In this document: one piece after another, positions 8,951-18,059 of the stretch | How the letters are laid out: the number at the start of each line of letters is the position of its first letter | Numbering within the stretch: position 1 is the first letter of the stretch | DNA from: Thermoplasmata archaeon | GTDB taxonomy: Archaea > Thermoplasmatota > Thermoplasmata > Lutacidiplasmatales > UBA184 | Assembly: GCA_027315455.1 (NCBI GenBank) | Contig: DAHUXZ010000003.1 | Span: 1 to 36,483 of the forward strand | Direction: 5' to 3' | DNA: 36,483 nt | Notes under the pieces: generated by a model | The model's database searches: none | What the model saw: the letters and a program-made list of their open reading frames with translations, nothing else | What the model was told of the DNA's origin: nothing | Position numbers and translations under genes: made by a program

Positions 8951-10804
8951 GTGCGCCCGCGTGCCGACCCCTCGACCGGCCTACTGAAGGCGGCGTTCGA
9001 CTGGGCGGACCGCTCCGCCCAAGCCACCCCGGGGGCGGCGCGCGGGTTCGGTCGGCGCACCCACTCCGACCCGCGGGCCTGGGCGTACGGCCTCGAGGTC
9101 GCGCTCGCCGAGCGCCGCTTGGGGGACTGCCGATACCTGCTCGCGCACCGACCGGCCCGGGCGGCCGCCGATCCTCTCGCCCGCGCCGACGCGCTCAGCG
9201 CCGAGGCCGGGTTCCTGCTCTTCGACCACGCGACGGGGCGCGCGGAGCTGGCCCTGCGGGACGCGGACTCGGCCTACGAGCGCCTCCTACCCGACGCTCC
9301 GGCCGCCGCCTCGGCGAGCGTCTTCCACGCCCTGGTCCACCGGCGGTTCGCCGAGCTGTACCTGCACCAGGGCCGCGCGGCCGCGGGCCTCCGGGAGGTG
9401 GACCGCGCCCTGGCGCTCCTCGGGAGCGTCCCCACCCGGGGTCGGCCCGGCGCCTGGGCGCTCGCCGTGCGCGGCGCGCTCCATGGGCTCCGCGCCGAGA
9501 TCGCCCGCCACCGGTTCGATCTCGGGGCGTCGGACCGGGACTGGGCCGAGGCCGTTCGGTCGAGCGAGGCGGCGGTTTACCGATGGCCCCGCCTCGCGTT
9601 CGCCGGGATCGATGCGGCCGCCGCACGGACCCAGCTCGCCTACTCGGCGGTGTGGGGCTCGCAGCTGCGCGCCGCCGACCGGGAGCTGGCCCGGGCCCTC
9701 GTCGCGATCGAAGCGGGACGGGGGCAATCCGCGTCGGACATCCGCCCGCACGTGGGAGTCGCCCGCACCCTCCTCCTGGTCGCGCGGCTCAGGGTGCTCG
9801 AGCTGCGGATGGACCTTGCCCACCGGGCCTACCGCGACGCGGAGCTCGGGTTCGCTCGGGCCCTCGAGCTCCAGCCCGGCTCGCCGGTGCTGCGGGCCGA
9901 GATGGGCGAAGCCCTCGCGGGGCAGGCCGTGATCGGCGCGCTCTCGGGCCGGCCGCGCCCGGCGCGCCGGCGGCTCGACGCGGCGGTCCGCCGCGCGCGG
10001 GACGCCGTCGCCCTCGCGCCGCAGCGGCCGGAGCTCCGGTCGACCCTCACCCGCATCCTGCTCGTGCGCAGCGCCGTGGCGAGGGCGCTCGAACCGGCGG
10101 AGAGCCCGTTCCGCTCGGCGCGCGCCGCCCTCGAATCCGGCCGCCGGACGGTCCGGCTCAGCGAGTCCGACTCCCGCCACCGACGCGATCTCGCGAACGC
10201 GCTGCGGGCGATCGGTCGGCTCGAAGCCCGCGTGCCGGCTCGGCACGGCGCCGCGCTCCGACACCTGAACGAGGCGGCGTCGATCCTCTCCGCCATCGTC
10301 GCGGAGAACCCGCGGGACGCGCCCGCGCGCGCCCGACGGGCGGTCGTACTGAGCGACCTCATGGCCGTCGCCCCCGCCTCGTCGCCCCCCCGCCAGACCC
10401 GCCGCCTCTACGACCAGGCGCTGACGGAGATCCGGAGCGTGGAAGCGCTCCTCCCCACCGGCTTCTTCGTCGCGGGCCTCTTCGCCCACGTGCGCCGCGC
10501 CTACGCCACCGCCCCGGGGGCGGACCTTGGGCCTCGGGACCGGGTCCGGGAGCTCGAGCGGAGCCGGTCCGACTACGCGGACGCCCATGCACGGGCGCCG
10601 GGGTACCTTCCCGCGCTCTGGGGGATCCGCTCGGTTAGCTCCCTGCTGGCCGATCTCCCCGGCCGGGAGGCTTCTGCGCGCCGCGACGACCGGGCGCGGA
10701 TCACCTCCCTCGACGCGGTCCTGGCGCGGGCGGGGATCCGGCCCGGTAAAGCCCTCGACGAGCTCGACCCCGCGGGCGGGTTCCTCGGGCTCGCGATGCG
10801 CTGA
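8951..10804 (+). CDS. Large all-helical TPR-like protein
   Basis: Part of ORF 8045..10804; the 5' part of that ORF overlaps the SWIM gene and is not credible. Possible GTG start at 8951. Ala/Leu/Arg helical repeats (LALRDADSAYERLLPD, LGFARALELQPGSPVLRAEMGEAL). Confidence 0.8.
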   Translation: MRPRADPSTGLLKAAFDWADRSAQATPGAARGFGRRTHSDPRAWAYGLEVALAERRLGDCRYLLAHRPARAAADPLARADALSAEAGFLLFDHATGRAELALRDADSAYERLLPDAPAAASASVFHALVHRRFAELYLHQGRAAAGLREVDRALALLGSVPTRGRPGAWALAVRGALHGLRAEIARHRFDLGASDRDWAEAVRSSEAAVYRWPRLAFAGIDAAAARTQLAYSAVWGSQLRAADRELARALVAIEAGRGQSASDIRPHVGVARTLLLVARLRVLELRMDLAHRAYRDAELGFARALELQPGSPVLRAEMGEALAGQAVIGALSGRPRPARRRLDAAVRRARDAVALAPQRPELRSTLTRILLVRSAVARALEPAESPFRSARAALESGRRTVRLSESDSRHRRDLANALRAIGRLEARVPARHGAALRHLNEAASILSAIVAENPRDAPARARRAVVLSDLMAVAPASSPPRQTRRLYDQALTEIRSVEALLPTGFFVAGLFAHVRRAYATAPGADLGPRDRVRELERSRSDYADAHARAPGYLPALWGIRSVSSLLADLPGREASARRDDRARITSLDAVLARAGIRPGKALDELDPAGGFLGLAMR

Positions 10805-10830
10805 GGTCCGCGGCCGGGCGGCGGGTACGG

Positions 10831-11145
10831 CTACTTGGTCTCCTTGAGCGCCCGCTCGACGTCCTGCCGGACGGCTTCGAGGTCGTCGGCGGCCTTCTTG
10901 AGCACCTTGCGCGCGGCACCGGGCGGGTCCGCGGCGGCGGTCTTCGCCTTGGCGAGGACGTACTCGGAGATGCGGGCGGTCGCGGCGGCCAGCTCCTTCG
11001 CCGCCCGTCGCGCCTCCCCCAGGGCATCCGCGACGGCGTCCTTGGGGGGGTCGGGAAGATTGAACGGCCGGCCGCACGATCCGCAGACGGCCGCTCCCGG
11101 CGTAAGGCTCGCTCCGCACCATCGGCAGGTAGTGGCCGCGCTCAT
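10831..11145 (-). CDS. Small zinc-ribbon protein with long amphipathic helical tail
   Basis: MSAATTCRWCGASLTPGAAVCGSCGRPF (CxxC...CxxC), then charged/Ala-rich helix. Confidence 0.8.
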   Translation of the reverse strand: MSAATTCRWCGASLTPGAAVCGSCGRPFNLPDPPKDAVADALGEARRAAKELAAATARISEYVLAKAKTAAADPPGAARKVLKKAADDLEAVRQDVERALKETK

Positions 11146-11232
11146 CTCGATCGATGACCCCCGTCCGTAGGGCGGGGCGAAGGACTCGGAAGCCTTAGGG
11201 TTGGCGCCCGCGGCCGGCCCGAGGCCGCGGGG

Positions 11233-11622
11233 TCAGCGCGGCGCGCGGCCCACGACGGTGACCGCGGCGATCTCCGTGAGGCTGTGGCGCCGGGACCAGC
11301 GGGCCAGGACGGGGAAGATCGCCTCGAGCTCGGCGGCCTTCGCCGTCGGCCGGTACTCGACCCTCGGGGGGGTCTCGCGGAAGGAGCGCCGCTCGAGGAA
11401 TCCGTGGTCGACGAGGACCCGCAGGCGCTGGCTGAGGGTCTTCGGGGAGAGGACGAGGGCCCGCTCGAGCTCCGTGAACCGCAGGGGCTTTCCGGCCTCG
11501 AAGAGATGCAGGATGCGCAGCATGTGGGGCTGGCCGAGGAGGGCGAAGAGCGCGCTGACCTCGCAGCCAGCGCCGGAACCGTCCGGCCCGGCGGCCGATC
11601 CCCCTCGGGCCGATCTCGACAT
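11233..11622 (-). CDS. HxlR-family winged-helix transcriptional regulator
   Basis: CEVSALFALLGQPHMLRILHLFEAGKPLRFTELERALVLSPKTLSQRLRVLVDHGFLERRSFRETPPRVEYRPT. ATG at 11622 (track uses TTG two codons upstream). Confidence 0.88.
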   Translation of the reverse strand: MSRSARGGSAAGPDGSGAGCEVSALFALLGQPHMLRILHLFEAGKPLRFTELERALVLSPKTLSQRLRVLVDHGFLERRSFRETPPRVEYRPTAKAAELEAIFPVLARWSRRHSLTEIAAVTVVGRAPR

Positions 11623-11767
11623 CGCCAATGCTATGCAAAGGATAGTGTTAATGATTGCCGCTCGAGGCGGAACCCGGACCGGCGAGGGTTGGGGGGAAAG
11701 GGCCGGGCCACCTGATTACCTCGTTGCCATTGGATAGTATAAATACTTTCCAAAGTATAGTTGGCCG
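11623..11767. promoter_or_regulatory. Divergent HxlR/LUD promoter region with TATA box, palindrome and repeated motif
   Basis: TATAAATA at 11738-11745, 27 nt before ATG 11768. Perfect inverted repeat ATACTTT-CC-AAAGTAT at 11743-11758. Motif GGATAGTGTTAAT (11640-11652) recurs as GGATAGTATAAAT (11732-11744). Confidence 0.7.
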
Positions 11768-12445
11768 ATGCCCGCATCGTCGCCCCCCCGGAGCGTTCAT
11801 TCGCCGACCCCCTCGCCCTCGACCCCCGAGCCGAACCCGGAGTTCAGCCATCCCGCCGCCGCGGCGCGGATCGAGACGACGGCGCGGGCCCTGGAGTCCC
11901 GGGGGATCCGGGCGATCGTCGTGAAGGACCGGCAGGAGGCCCGCCGCGTGGCCCTCGAGTTGATCCCTCGGGGGGCCGAGGTGCTCGACGCCACTTCCCA
12001 GACGCTCATTGAGACCGGTATCGGCGAGGCGCTCCACGAACCCGGGCGCATCCACGACCTGCGTCCGGAGCTCGCGCGCCTCTCCAAGGAGGGCCGGGGT
12101 TCCGACCAGCGCCGACTCGGTTCCGCACCGGAGTGGGTGGTCGGCAGCGTCCACGCCGTTACCGAGCAGGGGCAGGTCGTGATCGCCTCCGCCACCGGCA
12201 GCCAGCTCGCGCCGTACGTCTTTGGGGCCGAGCACGTAATCTGGGTCGTCGGGGCGCAGAAGATCGTCCCCAGTCTCGACGAAGCGTTCCGACGGATCCG
12301 CGAGTACGCCTATCCCCGCGAGGATCGCCGGGCGCTCGTCGCCTACGGGATGGGAAGCGTCGTCGCGAAGCTGCTCGTCATGGAGCGGGAAGTCCGGCCC
12401 GGCCGCATCACGATGATCCTCGTCCCGGAGGCCCTCGGGTTCTAG
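11768..12445 (+). CDS. LUD domain (DUF162/LutC-like) protein
   Basis: GAEVLDATSQTLIETGIGEAL, VVGSVHAVTEQGQVVIASATGSQLAPYVFGAEHVIWVVGAQKIVPSLDEAFRRIREY are characteristic LUD motifs. Confidence 0.9.
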   Translation: MPASSPPRSVHSPTPSPSTPEPNPEFSHPAAAARIETTARALESRGIRAIVVKDRQEARRVALELIPRGAEVLDATSQTLIETGIGEALHEPGRIHDLRPELARLSKEGRGSDQRRLGSAPEWVVGSVHAVTEQGQVVIASATGSQLAPYVFGAEHVIWVVGAQKIVPSLDEAFRRIREYAYPREDRRALVAYGMGSVVAKLLVMEREVRPGRITMILVPEALGF

Positions 12446-12576
12446 GGGCCCGGTCCGTCGACGGCCGGGCTCTGGCCGCTCCCGATCCGGAAGGGGGCGT
12501 CGGCCGCACCGCCCCGGTGGCCACCCGCCCCACGGCGCGCGCCCCGCACGGGGCCGCGCGGGCAACGGCCGATGGG

Positions 12577-13167
12577 CTACCCGCGCGCGCCGCCCGGGGG
12601 CGGTCGGCTCGAGCGCAGGCGGTCGCCGTAGCGGGCGCGGAACTTCGCCAGCTTCGGCTCGATCACCGCCTGGCAGTACGCCCGCTCGGGGTTCCGCCGG
12701 AAGTAGGCGTGATGGTACTCCTCGGCCGGAACGAACTCCGTCAGGTCCGCGATCTCGGTCACGACGCGGCGTCGCGGACCGAGGGCGCGGGCGACCTCCG
12801 CGCGGACCGCCTCGGCCGTCGCGCGCTGCTCGGGACCCTGGCAGAGGATCACGGACCGGTACTGGGTGCCGACGTCGTCGCCCTGACGGTTGAGCGTGGT
12901 GGGATCGTGGGTGGCGAAGAAGATCTCGAGCAGGTCGCGGAACGCGAGCTCCGTCGGGTCGAAGCGCACCCGGACCACCTCGGCGTGGCCGGTCGTGCCC
13001 GTGCAGACCTCCTCGTACGTCGGATGCGGAGCGTGTCCGCCGGCGTAGCCCGGCACGACCTCGCGGACGCCCGCGAGGTCGGCGAAGACCGCCTCGGTGC
13101 ACCAGAAGCATCCCCCGCCGAGGACGGCGGACTCCTCGGCCCCCGGGCCGCCACCGGGATCGCTCAT
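12577..13167 (-). CDS. msrA: Peptide-methionine (S)-S-oxide reductase MsrA
   Basis: GGGCFWCTEAVFADLAGVREVVPGYAGG, YEEVCTGTTGHAEVV, EEYHHAYF. ATG at 13167; longer ORF to 13824 overlaps the cupredoxin gene. Confidence 0.95.
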   Translation of the reverse strand: MSDPGGGPGAEESAVLGGGCFWCTEAVFADLAGVREVVPGYAGGHAPHPTYEEVCTGTTGHAEVVRVRFDPTELAFRDLLEIFFATHDPTTLNRQGDDVGTQYRSVILCQGPEQRATAEAVRAEVARALGPRRRVVTEIADLTEFVPAEEYHHAYFRRNPERAYCQAVIEPKLAKFRARYGDRLRSSRPPPGGARG

Positions 13168-13805
13168 GCGGCCGGGGGCGGGGCCGGCTTCGGACGGCGC
13201 CGCGAGTACAGGACCACCCCGGCCACCGCCACCGCGGCGATCGCGACCCCGATCCCGACGTAGAGGTAGGTCGGTGGGGGGGGAGGCGGGGAGGACGGGC
13301 TCGGCGTCGCCGTCGAGGTCAGGGTCCCGAACATGCCGGACTGGAAGTGGCCGGGGATCTCGCACAGGAACTCGTACGCCCCGGCCGGCGGCGCGGTGAA
13401 GTTGGCATAGGTCGTCCGGCCCGGGACGTCCCCCAGGCTCAGGTTGACGAGGGGAGGGTGCGCCGCGAAGTACGCGAAGATGTCCGACGCCGTCGCGGAG
13501 CTCGGGAAGGTGTAGCCCGCGACCGAAGAGAGCGTGAAGGTGTGATTGAAGTTCGCCTCTTGGGTGACCTCGAGCTCGACCGGTTCTCCCGCCGTAACGG
13601 TGAGCTGCGACGGGACGAACGTGAAGCTCGCGGTGGCGCTCACCTGGAGCACGGTCCCCCCGCCCGGGGCGGCCGTCCGGGGGACGGCGAGCCCGGTGCC
13701 GATCCCCGCAAGGCCGAGAGCGGCCCCGGCGAGGGCGATCGCGAGCGCGAGAGGTCCGAGCCGTCGGAGGGTGCGGCGAGGCAGGTGGGCGGAGGAAGGC
13801 GCCAT
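13164..13805 (-). CDS. Cupredoxin-domain (blue copper) membrane-anchored protein
   Basis: N-terminal signal; NHTF...YEFLCEIPGHFQSGM (His, Cys-His-Met type-1 Cu ligands); Pro-rich stalk and C-terminal TM. Overlaps msrA start by 4 bp. Confidence 0.9.
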   Translation of the reverse strand: MAPSSAHLPRRTLRRLGPLALAIALAGAALGLAGIGTGLAVPRTAAPGGGTVLQVSATASFTFVPSQLTVTAGEPVELEVTQEANFNHTFTLSSVAGYTFPSSATASDIFAYFAAHPPLVNLSLGDVPGRTTYANFTAPPAGAYEFLCEIPGHFQSGMFGTLTSTATPSPSSPPPPPPTYLYVGIGVAIAAVAVAGVVLYSRRRPKPAPPPAA

Positions 13806-13906
13806 GCCCTACTCCTCTGCGCACGCCTATTAGTATACCTGTCTGGTTCCCGCCGCGGCGGCCCCGCCCCCGCGCGTGGCCGCGAGGCCCCCCGGTCCCC
13901 GGGAGT

Positions 13907-14470
13907 TCAGGCGGACACGAAGTACCACGTCCAGACGACGGCGATGGCGACGGCCCATGCCCCGGCGATCAGAACGGGAACGTCCGCCCAGAGCCGGGCG
14001 GGTTGGATCGAGTCCGCCCACGCGAGCCCGGCCTGCGGAGAGAACCGACGGGCGTAGGTCTGGAACGGTCGGGACAAATCAACGCTCAGCTCCGGAACTC
14101 CGGCGCGGGCCGGGAGGCGGGCTTCGAGCGGCCGCGCGATCGGGGGCGCGACGCTCTCGAGCAGCGCCTCCGCCTCCCGCCAGAGGTCCATCGCCGAGAT
14201 CGTCCGGTGCAGGACCAGGCCCCACACGCCGCAGATCAACAGCCCGAACAGGGCGAGCAGGGTCGAGACCGTGGCGAAGACCCCCGGTGCATAGAGGAGG
14301 TTGATCACGAGGAGGACCTGGGCGGCCACGAGCGCAGCGACGATCGCCGCGAAGTAGCTCGTCCGGTAGTCGGCGAGGCGGGCCTCGTACTCCGCGAGCC
14401 CCTGGTACTTGTCGTGCAGCCAGCGTCGCTCCTCCCCGGAAAGGGGGGGCGACCCGGCACCCGCCGCCAT
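13907..14470 (-). CDS. Hypothetical membrane protein with about three TM helices
   Basis: FAAIVAALVAAQVLLVINLLY, VSTLLALFGLLICGVWGLVL, VPVLIAGAWAVAIAVVWTWYFV; ATG at 14470. Confidence 0.75.
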   Translation of the reverse strand: MAAGAGSPPLSGEERRWLHDKYQGLAEYEARLADYRTSYFAAIVAALVAAQVLLVINLLYAPGVFATVSTLLALFGLLICGVWGLVLHRTISAMDLWREAEALLESVAPPIARPLEARLPARAGVPELSVDLSRPFQTYARRFSPQAGLAWADSIQPARLWADVPVLIAGAWAVAIAVVWTWYFVSA

Positions 14471-14634
14471 CGCCAAGCGATCACCCCTTACTTCGACCCG
14501 GCCGGCGCCTCTTCAACTTCCCCTCTACCGCGGTTGACCCGCTTCGGCAGGACCGGGAGCCGCGGCCCGGCGTCATCGAGAGTTCACGGAACCGTATTCC
14601 TCCTCCACGCCCCCCGGGGTATCGGGCGAGGTCC

Positions 14635-15207
14635 ATGCTGGGCGAGCTGTCGCCGACGCAGATCGAGCAGGTGCTGTTCTCGGAGGTGGTCGCTCGCCTC
14701 GGGTGCGCCGAGGCCGGCCGGCCCTACGTCGTTCCCGTGACGTATGCCTACGACGGCCGGTACGTCTACGGCCACTCCGCCGAGGGCGAGAAGATCCGTG
14801 TGATGCGGCGGAACCCCACGGTCTGCCTCGAGGTGGAACGCGTCGAGGACCTCGCGAACTGGCAGTCGGTGATCGCGTGGGGGACGTTCGAGGAGCTTCA
14901 CGGCGATGCCGCGATCCGCGCCTCCCGATTCCTCGAGCACCGGCTCAACCCGTTCACCACCGCCCGCTCGGCCCCCCTCGAGGTCGAGCTCACCGAGGCG
15001 GGGCGCCCGCCGCTCGGGGCCCCGTCCGGGCGGCCGATCGTCGTCTACCGAATCCGGCTGACCGAGAAGTCCGGGCGCTACGAGCGAGCGGTGACGATCC
15101 CCCTTACCCCGGCGGTCGAACCGACCCCGCGCCACGTCCCCGAGGCGCTCGCCGCGGCATCCGTGTCTACGGGACCCCACGGGATCCGTCTCGGGCCGCC
15201 GGGATGA
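14635..15207 (+). CDS. Pyridoxamine 5'-phosphate oxidase-like (NimA-type) FMN-binding protein
   Basis: GRPYVVPVTYAYDGRYVYGHSAEGEKIRVMRRNPTVCLEVERVEDLANWQSVIAWGTFEEL. Confidence 0.88.
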   Translation: MLGELSPTQIEQVLFSEVVARLGCAEAGRPYVVPVTYAYDGRYVYGHSAEGEKIRVMRRNPTVCLEVERVEDLANWQSVIAWGTFEELHGDAAIRASRFLEHRLNPFTTARSAPLEVELTEAGRPPLGAPSGRPIVVYRIRLTEKSGRYERAVTIPLTPAVEPTPRHVPEALAAASVSTGPHGIRLGPPG

Positions 15208-15238
15208 CCCGCCTGCGCCCGCGATCGCGGCGCGGGGG

Positions 15239-15991
15239 TCAGCGCCCGCCCGGGCGACGGGCGGCCGACGGGATGGCCGCGGACCCTGCGATTGGCGCCC
15301 CCGTCAACGCGGGGGTGAGGTGGCGAAGGAACCACGCCCCCGCTTCCCGGGCGACCGCCTCGAGCGCGCCGGGCTCCTCGAAGAGATGCCCGGCACCGGG
15401 AACGACGACGAGCCTCTTCGGCGCGCGCAGGAGCCCATAGGTCGCCTCGTTGAGGATCCGGATCTCGGGGTCCTCGCCGCCGACCAGGATGAGCGTCGGC
15501 GCGCGGACCTCGCGGGCCACCTCGTCGGCAAGGTCGCTGCGCGCTCCGCGGAGAACGACCGCGGCGACCTCCTCGGGGTGGGCGACCGCCGCGCGCAGGG
15601 CCACCGCGCCGCCGGTGCTCGCCCCGAAGTAACCGAGCCGGCGACCGACCCCCTCGGGCCGGGCACGGAGCCACTCGGTCGCGCGGATGAGCCGTCCGGT
15701 CAGCAGGGGGATGTCGAACCGGTACGACGCCGTCGATTCGTCGACGCGGGCCTCCTCCGCCTCCAGGAGGTCGAGGAGGAGGGTCCCGAGCCCGAGGCGC
15801 TGGAACTGACGCGCGACCTCCCGGTTCCTCGGGCTGCGGCGGCCGCTGCCGCTCCCGTGGGCGAACAGCACGATCCCCGCCGGTCCGCGGGCCGGGACGA
15901 GATCCGCGTCCAGGTGTCGCGCGTTGAATGGGACCTGGATCGCACGGCTTCGGGACGCCGACGGAGGGTCGCGGTCGCTAGCGGGCCCCAT
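15239..15991 (-). CDS. Alpha/beta hydrolase (dienelactone hydrolase-like)
   Basis: IVLFAHGSGSGRRSPRNREVA, GYFGASTGGAVALRAA nucleophile elbow, LILVGGEDPEI, VPGAGHLFEEPG. Confidence 0.9.
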   Translation of the reverse strand: MGPASDRDPPSASRSRAIQVPFNARHLDADLVPARGPAGIVLFAHGSGSGRRSPRNREVARQFQRLGLGTLLLDLLEAEEARVDESTASYRFDIPLLTGRLIRATEWLRARPEGVGRRLGYFGASTGGAVALRAAVAHPEEVAAVVLRGARSDLADEVAREVRAPTLILVGGEDPEIRILNEATYGLLRAPKRLVVVPGAGHLFEEPGALEAVAREAGAWFLRHLTPALTGAPIAGSAAIPSAARRPGGR

Positions 15992-16661
15992 CGGCCCCCC
16001 TCTCCGACGGCGCGCGCAGCAGCGCGAGGACCTCCTCGTCCTCGACCGGGGGGAAGGAGAGGTACCATTCGCCGACCGCGTAGAAGACCTCGGGAGTGAG
16101 GACGGCCACGAGCTCGTCGACCTCTTTCGCGAGCGACCGGGCCGTGGAGGCCGGGCTCACGCCGAGAGCGAGCACGATGCGGCGCGCCCCCTTCGCCCGC
16201 AACGCGAGGACGGCGGCGCGCACCGTGCCCCCGGTCGCGATGCCGTCATCGACGACGATGACGGTGCGACCCCCGATGTCGATCGCCGGGCGGCCGGCGC
16301 GGTAGATGCGGGAGCGCCGATCGATCTCCGCGAGCTCGCGCGCGATCACCGGCTCGAGCGACGATTCGGACTCGCCGAGATCGCGGGCGCGCGCCCGATC
16401 GAGAACGCGGATCCCGCCCTCTGCGACGGCACCGAGGCCGTACTCCGGGTCGGTCGGAGCCCCGACCTTGCGCACCAGCAGGAGGTCCAGCGGGAGGCCC
16501 AAGCGGCGCGCGATCTCGAGGCCGACCGGCACGCCCCCCCGCGGGATCGCGAGGACCACGGCGTCGGTCCCGCGGTAGGCGAGGAGGCGCTCGGCGAGGC
16601 GGACTCCGGCCTCGTGCCGGTCGCGCAGTGCCCCGCGGGGGCGGGTGGCCAGACTCTCCAT
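15978..16661 (-). CDS. Phosphoribosyltransferase-family protein
   Basis: AIPRGGVPVGLEIARRLGLPLDLLLVRKVGAP and the PRPP loop TVIVVDDGIATGGTVRAAV. Overlaps the hydrolase by 14 bp. Confidence 0.92.
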   Translation of the reverse strand: MESLATRPRGALRDRHEAGVRLAERLLAYRGTDAVVLAIPRGGVPVGLEIARRLGLPLDLLLVRKVGAPTDPEYGLGAVAEGGIRVLDRARARDLGESESSLEPVIARELAEIDRRSRIYRAGRPAIDIGGRTVIVVDDGIATGGTVRAAVLALRAKGARRIVLALGVSPASTARSLAKEVDELVAVLTPEVFYAVGEWYLSFPPVEDEEVLALLRAPSERGADGAR

Positions 16662-16760
16662 GGCGATCGTCCGGAGGACGGGACTACTCCCGAAAGACCC
16701 CCCGTCGAGCCGAATTGACCGGCGGGTCGGCGGCGGACCGCTCCGGCCCCGGCGGAGGCC

Positions 16761-17903
16761 TCAGTCGAAGACCCACGTGCTGTTCTGCGCGTAGTTCGGG
16801 AATCGGTTCCCCCCGAACTCGACCAGGTAGTGGTCGGTCCCGTCCCAGGAGACGCGGTCGCCGCTCACCGGTCCGGGCGCCGTCGGGGTCACGATCAGGA
16901 TCCAGTGATGCTGGTAGAACGCCCACGTGTCATTGTACTGGGTGCCCTCACTGTGCCCACCGAACATCAGGACGAAGTGGGCGCTATAGTTGTAGTCGAG
17001 CCCGGCGCCATCGCGGCCGCCCGGGGCCACCGTGAGGTGGGCAGTGAGGTTCGTCCAGTTGCCGTGGGAGAAGACCCAGGTGTCCGCGAGGGCCGGCACG
17101 TCGGGGTTGCCGTAGCCCCCGAAGAGGAGCACCCCCGAATCCTCGGGGTCGCTCGCGAGGTTCGGCTCCGCCCGCGCCGAGGGGCTCACCGCCGGGTGGA
17201 GCTCGGTCCACTGACCCCGCGCGAAGGCCCACGTGTCGTTCAGGAAGATGTAGCCGCTCTGCGGGTTGATGCGCTTGCCGTGGCCGCCGAAGAGCAGCAC
17301 CTCGTGGTCCGTCGGGTCGTAGGCGAGCCCGAGCGACCGCCGCGCCGCCGGCGCGACCGCGGTAAAGACCTCGGACCACTTCCCCCCCACGAACCTCCAG
17401 GTATCGTTGAGGTACGCGCCCGCGGGTGACGTGCCCCCGAAGAGGACGATGTAGCCGTCCTTCGCGTCCCAGGCCATCATCGCGCTCCGCCGCGCCCCCG
17501 GCGAGCCGGCCGTCGCGCTGATGTTTGTCCACACGCCGTGGGCATAGGTCCAGGTGTCGCCGAAGATGTATTTGCTCCCCCCCGCAAAGCCGCTGAAGAT
17601 CACGACGTAGTGGTCCACGGGGTCGTACGCGATCGCCTCCTGCGCCCGGGCCGGGGGGGCGTCGGTGAGGCTCAGGTTGTGCCAGGTCGGGTTCGCCGAT
17701 GGCGCGTGCGGGGCCGCCGCCCCGGTCGGCATCGCCGCGAGCGCCTGACGGACGAGCGAGGCGGCCGAGACGGACGGCGTCGTGCCCGGCGCCGACCGGC
17801 CCGGGGCGGTCCCCGGCACGAGGCCGATCGACGAGAGGGAGAGCGCAGCGAGCGAGACGATCACTACGGCGAGCGTCCACGTACCCGGTCGCGCGGAGGC
17901 CAT
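16761..17903 (-). CDS. Secreted kelch-repeat protein
   Basis: Signal-like LAVVIVSLAALSLSSIGLVPGTA; repeated AYDPxDxxVxLFGG...NDTWxFxxGxWT blades. ATG at 17903 has TATA-like CCTTAAAC about 25 nt upstream; the track uses GTG at 17939. Confidence 0.9.
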   Translation of the reverse strand: MASARPGTWTLAVVIVSLAALSLSSIGLVPGTAPGRSAPGTTPSVSAASLVRQALAAMPTGAAAPHAPSANPTWHNLSLTDAPPARAQEAIAYDPVDHYVVIFSGFAGGSKYIFGDTWTYAHGVWTNISATAGSPGARRSAMMAWDAKDGYIVLFGGTSPAGAYLNDTWRFVGGKWSEVFTAVAPAARRSLGLAYDPTDHEVLLFGGHGKRINPQSGYIFLNDTWAFARGQWTELHPAVSPSARAEPNLASDPEDSGVLLFGGYGNPDVPALADTWVFSHGNWTNLTAHLTVAPGGRDGAGLDYNYSAHFVLMFGGHSEGTQYNDTWAFYQHHWILIVTPTAPGPVSGDRVSWDGTDHYLVEFGGNRFPNYAQNSTWVFD

Positions 17904-18059
17904 GGGGGCCGGCACCGGTTCCCCGTTTAAGGACTTCACATCGGCCGTCCCAAACCATCGGGCGATCTTGGGACAACCCTCGGCAGAAACCCTCCAACGT
18001 GAAGGTTGACGCGCCCGGACGCCGCCTTCGGTGGCGGTCCGGCCCTCGGACGGGCCGGT

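Noticed and set aside
13168-13824. N-terminal extension of the MsrA ORF up to 13824
   Set aside because: Overlaps the cupredoxin gene in another frame; MsrA homology begins right after ATG 13167.
11620-14476. Identical TTGGCGATG context at the HxlR (11628) and membrane protein (14476) starts
   Set aside because: Only two nine-base occurrences; likely coincidence. ATG taken as the start in both.
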